Assembly (NCBI GenBank): GCA_019648995.1
Contig: BLXT01007004.1
Location: forward strand, 196,497 to 219,156
Length of the DNA stretch: 22,660 nt
DNA from: Plakobranchus ocellatus
Taxonomy: Eukaryota; Mollusca; Gastropoda; Plakobranchidae
Direction: 5' to 3'
The notes beneath the pieces were generated by a model. It saw only the letters and a list, made by a program, of their open reading frames with translations. It did not search any database and had not been told where the DNA came from. Made by a program: the position numbers and the translations under genes. Position 1 is the first letter of the stretch, and each line of letters starts with the position of its first letter. Below, in pieces: positions 19,285-22,660 of this stretch.

Positions 19285-19765
19285 GTTTGTTTGTTTGTTT
19301 TTTTTGTATAAGTTAATGTTTCCAATCCAGATCATAATGTACATCGTTGCAATGTGAAAAAGAAAAACGGTTGAACAAAACATATTAACCATGTGTAATG
19401 AAGATTAGCATAAAGGAGTTGTATGTTTTGTATTTTCACTTTCCATTTTCGATGTTCTGGTTTTTAACTTTTTTTTGGGGGGTCATTTATTTATTTCCTT
19501 TTTTGTGTGTGTGTGCTAATACAGCAATATTGAACTTTTTCTGAAGAAATGGCCGAGGACTTGAAAACTGTTGTGAAACGGCAGAATACTGCTGTAGCAT
19601 GATTGTGCTAAGTCTATGGATGGTACTGCAATTCATTTGGCTATGGCAGCATAGGAAAATTTTTGGTAGTAAATTTTATTGCCATTGTAACTAAGACCAT
19701 GCTTATAAACTATATTCAGTTTTTATGAAATGAAACTAATTAAGAGATGTGCTTTCAATTGAAAG
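19285..19765. other. SRRT intron 5
   Basis: 481-base T-rich intron, no gene. It ends CTTTCAATTGAAAG, an unusual acceptor with a poor pyrimidine tract, but the protein frame across it (RRDW-DDGG) is convincing. Confidence 0.6.
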
Positions 19766-19921
19766 GGACGATGGAGGTTTTCCTGGTGGAATGTATGACA
19801 GCCCGTTCCAGGTGAGAGATGGCCCACCAGGCATGGATCGGCCAGGTTGGAATCCTCGTGGTATGGAAGTTAGAGATGGCCCGCCAGACAGGGGAGGCTT
19901 TGGAGATCAGCCTGATCGTGG
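19766..19921 (+). CDS. SRRT: SRRT coding exon 6, Gly/Pro/Asp-rich
   Basis: 156 bases, again phase 2 to phase 2. It completes the Trp of RRDW and continues D-D-G-G-F-P-G-G-M-Y. A short internal repeat follows, VRDGPPGMDRPG and VRDGPPDRGGFG. The composition matches the low-complexity linker between the basic motif and the conserved ARS2 core. The donor used here is GG|GTTAGT at 19922. A stronger-looking internal donor, CAG|GTGAGA, lies at 19812 but would change the phase and remove the repeat, so I prefer 19922; alternative use is possible. Confidence 0.8.
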
Positions 19922-20607
19922 GTTAGTAATGAATCTATTATCTAGTAATGCCAATCAGCTGTGTAGGCATTATACAAAAACTGTACTTTTTTAATGCAGG
20001 CAAATCTTGCAAGTATGGACCAATTTTCAATTGAGTTGGTTTTCATTCAAAATTAAACTGGTGTATTATTGTTTGACAGATAAAGATAAAAAGTGGCACT
20101 GGAATAGAAGAGATATTTCTTTTATTTATTTCGCTATATTTTGATTTTCTTCATGTCTAGAAGAAGTGGATCAAAAAGCTTAGTTGAAAGCTTTTCATGA
20201 CATTTCAGTGATGTATTTCATCCCTTCACAGATGTTTTGTCAACTTTTCTTCTTTGCAATCTACATATTTTCGAAGTAGAACGAGTGCATATTTATCTGT
20301 AATTCTTTTCCAAAATCAAAGGTGGAAATCGCTGTCTCTAGCAACTAGTGGGCCAAGAACAGTGGGTTTGGGCCACTAGCATCTTGATTGCTGTGCGAAA
20401 TGACTTCACATAAAAGGATGACCTCCCATTCGTCACTTTTAATTTTGGAAAGGGAAACGAGGCACAATCAAGCTGGAATATTTGTATTAAATTCTCAAAG
20501 AGATAGAGGGAACTTAAAACTGTGTGGCTCATTAAAATTTTTGGGTTCTTATAATTTTGTTCTTGTGGGACAAATAGTAAATTCTCAATTTCGATCAAAA
20601 TCTGTAG
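19922..20607. other. SRRT intron 6, first part
   Basis: No gene recognised. Open frames on both strands around 20338-20721 overlap the 185-bp repeat and show no domain. Confidence 0.5.
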
Positions 20608-20792
20608 AAGTAAAAAATGTATACAAATACCGCCCTCCCAGAAACAGATAAATAAGTTTAAGGATCTTGAAGATGCAATGGTGGTAGCAGGCAAGGAAAT
20701 AAATATTGTAAAAGAAAGCAACCACCAACTTAAACTTATAAAAACAAATGAAACAACACAGAGTATACGGAAAAACCTTTCGCCATGAGGCT
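20608..20792 (+). repeat. 185-bp dispersed repeat, copy 2
   Basis: About 96% identical to 11020-11204. One frame reads NKFKDLEDAMVVAGKEINIV, then KESNHQLKLIKTNETTQSI and ends at a TGA. It is longer-open than copy 1, which has a stop after LKLI. Same peptide family as 2514-2732 (minus). Confidence 0.8.
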
Positions 20793-21711
20793 TTATGAGA
20801 AAAAAAATCTGGAGAGAATAAAAATTATGAAGAACGAAATTTATGTTTTTAAATGGAATTGAGATAATAATGATAGCTGGAGCATATTTTCATTAAAAAA
20901 AAATGCATTCACTTGAATATGAGACTATTTATAACTTCCTTCAGTCAAAAAAAATTTTGTCCTGGTGCAAAATGTGAACAAATCAAGGCAAGAGCATCTA
21001 ACAATAAATGTTATTTCTTAAAAGCCACAAAAAATGCACGCGCATAGAGAAAAGAAGAAAAGATTTTGAGAGAATGAGAATTAAATTCATTTCTAGATCC
21101 ACGATACATGCTTTGCATACCTTTCTCAGGTCAAAGTTGAGTTCTAGATCTACATTGCTCATGTATATCTATCTCCATGATCAAAAACTAGTTAAGATCT
21201 AGAAATTAGAAAGTGTAGATAAATTTATATTCATAAATGTAATCTGAAGAGTGAAACCTCAGGTGCTGCCATATATTATCAGAAACGAAGGATTTTGTAC
21301 TTTATTATGAATGAGAACAATTTCTTATCAATTCAATTACGTTTGTAAGCCTTTCCACTTCAGCAATCTATAATCATTAAATCCAATGGTTTGAGTAAAG
21401 GAGAAGTCCACTGAAAGTCACCCAATGTTCTTGAACATTTATATCACTCCATTTTCTTTTCCATGGGTATAAATTTTTTTTAGTGTAGATATAAGAGAGA
21501 GAGAGATTGGCGCAGTTTTTGTGAATTCCAGAGGGGATGTAGTACTGGGATAGGCCCATAGCTCAAACAAGCAGAGAGAAGGAAATGAACTAAATAATCA
21601 ACTGAAGAATGAGAAGCTTGAATTTCGGAAATCACCAAGACCTGCAGATTTATTATAAATAAGTTAGATATTATAATTGGTGCGAATAAAGAAGAACAAA
21701 CTAATAACTCT
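20793..21711. other. SRRT intron 6, middle part
   Basis: AT-rich, no gene. GATCTA-type hexamers recur at about 21088-21204. Confidence 0.5.
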
Positions 21712-21715
21712 TTAA

Positions 21716-22408
21716 CTGATAAAAAGCGTTATCGCCCGCCGCCGCCCTTTATGGGTGTTGGCGGGAGCGCCCGCTATCGCCCGTTGATACTTGACTATAG
21801 CATACACTTTTATAGTATGGAATAAGCCCCTTTATTTTCTTTACAATGGCTGGGCCTTAATAGTTTCTGTTGCTTGAAGAGTTCTACTTTCGTTTTCCGT
21901 TTACTGTTCTAAAATTGAATGAATGGTTACCGAGTAACGATTTTTTCAAAATGACCTTCAACTTCCTCTCACAACTGACAGACAGATCGACGAATAAAGA
22001 AGATGAAGATGAGGGTAGCCCTGTAGATGATGTTGGAGTTGAAACTGGTGATGAAAGTAATGTTAATTTTGATGTAGAGGAGGGAGAAGTTGATGGGCTA
22101 CGTCTAGACTCTTCCGACGATGATGAATCTGAATGTAGATCTAGATCTAGATCTAGTCCTAGCCCCACTGCCGAGATCGTGTTGTCAATTTTTTTCAATA
22201 TCCCATAATATCACTGATACTTAGTGTTGTATATCATAAGAAAGTGCATCCAATCTTCTATTTTTTGGTGTTTGAATTATGTTTGTATCTTCCTTGTTTA
22301 AAATTTATGACAAAGTTTGTAAAACGTGTACTTTTGTAAATTAGGATTATGCCCCTTACACCCGCCATAGACCATTGTTAATTTCGCGCTGGGCCAGCCC
22401 TCTATCAG
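21716..22408 (+). mobile_element. piggyBac-like element 3, short derivative
   Basis: 693 bp between TTAA at 21712-21715 and TTAA at 22409-22412. The ends read CTGATAAAAAGC and, inverted, CTGATAGAGGGC (9 of 12). A GC-rich sub-terminal block with two TATCGCCCG copies lies near the left end, in contrast to the AT-rich surroundings, and a GGCGGGTG-type block lies inside the right end. The centre holds an acidic open frame. The case is weaker than for element 2 because the inverted repeat is short. Confidence 0.6.
21870..22208 (+). pseudogene. Acidic transposase-like N-terminal frame
   Basis: 112 codons. From about residue 40 it is strongly acidic (TNKEDEDEGSPVDDVGVETG, later DVEEGEVDG and DSSDDDESE), then has an Arg-Ser run (RSRSRSS) encoded by a GATCTA repeat. 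Acidic N-termini of this type occur in piggyBac transposases. There is no catalytic domain. The first 40 residues may not be coding. An SRRT exon is a less likely alternative: the composition does not match the ARS2 linker. Confidence 0.45.
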
Positions 22409-22589
22409 TTAAAACAGTAATACGGTTTAGTCTAAAAAATTTACAGCTACATAATATTCAATCCAACAGTCTTCTGTACAACGTATAAAAAAAGGAATAT
22501 CTGGCCGTAGGAAAAATGCTTTGTGCTTTTGACTGGCTGAACTCCTTTAGCGGCAGGCTCTATTCAGTTTTCAACATTTTCTTCTTCAG

Positions 22590-22660
22590 GTGCCATGCCG
22601 GCTGGCGTGGGCGATCATGGACCTCCAACCATCTCTACAGCTCATCTTTCTGATCATCTC
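22590..22660 (+). CDS. SRRT: Putative SRRT exon 7, 5' part
   Basis: Begins after TTTTCTTCTTCAG, a strong acceptor, and runs past the window edge. The plausible frame is AMPAGVGDHGPPTISTAHLS and on. However, direct joining to exon 6 (phase 2) gives another frame that hits a TGA near 22650. Either a small exon with a length of 2 mod 3 lies in between, or a different donor or acceptor is used. GC content rises here as expected for an exon. Confidence 0.5.
   Translation, partial: MPCRLAWAIMDLQPSLQLIFLII

Noticed and set aside
19069..19392. Minus-strand frames across SRRT exon 5
   Set aside because: Antisense shadows of a clear ARS2 exon.
19812..19817. Strong donor-like CAG|GTGAGA inside SRRT exon 6
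   Set aside because: Using it would change phase from 2 to 0 and does not repair the frame into 22590; the reading frame continues sensibly past it, so 19922 is preferred.
20338..20721. 127-codon minus-strand and 87-codon plus-strand frames
   Set aside because: They overlap each other and the 185-bp repeat, and neither is in the frame conserved among the repeat copies.

Overview
The window looks like AT-rich animal nuclear DNA. The evidence is one gene split into spliced exons (GT-AG), two of them tiny tandem-duplicate microexons, set among decayed transposons. Scattered GATCTA palindromes and the retroelement types remind me of molluscs, probably a gastropod, but that is an impression and was not tested. 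No bacterial operons, rRNA, tRNA or CRISPR were seen. || The one cellular gene I recognise is the 5' part of SRRT (serrate / ARS2), on the + strand from the ATG at 11539 past the right edge. Its N-terminus ([10 protein letters not shown]...DKFRRER) and the KRMRRDW motif are ARS2 hallmarks. I place coding exons at 11539-11654, 15623-15646, 16265-16285, 16924-16944, 19117-19284, 19766-19921 and probably 22590-22660. Every junction from exon 1 to exon 6 is phase 2, so the three microexons (24, 21 and 21 nt) can be skipped or included without breaking the frame. || 1-11.5 kb, upstream of the coding start, is mostly repeats. It holds three copies of a ~330-350 bp inverted-repeat element (about 600-953, 4840-5172, 5173-5490), a decayed non-LTR reverse transcriptase (about 3080-4448) broken by an (AG)n tract, and a short Ty3/gypsy-type LTR element on the minus strand (7807-10213). 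The LTR element has near-identical LTRs and a 5-bp target duplication, but keeps only the integrase part and carries a misplaced inverted LTR piece. || 11.6-22.6 kb is the SRRT intron landscape. Three different elements flanked by TTAA, which I call piggyBac-like, sit in introns 1, 4 and 5 (12469-13939, 17186-18268, 21716-22408). Each holds an acidic transposase-N-terminus-like reading frame and a GATCTA-rich patch. Intron 1 also has a cluster of TGTGTCAT/ATGACACA palindromic modules with a ~185-bp repeat period, interrupted by the first piggyBac-like element. A 185-bp sequence is repeated at about 96% identity at 11020 and 20608 and shares a peptide-level relative at 2514-2732 (minus). || All calls rest on reading the sequence alone; no database search was run.
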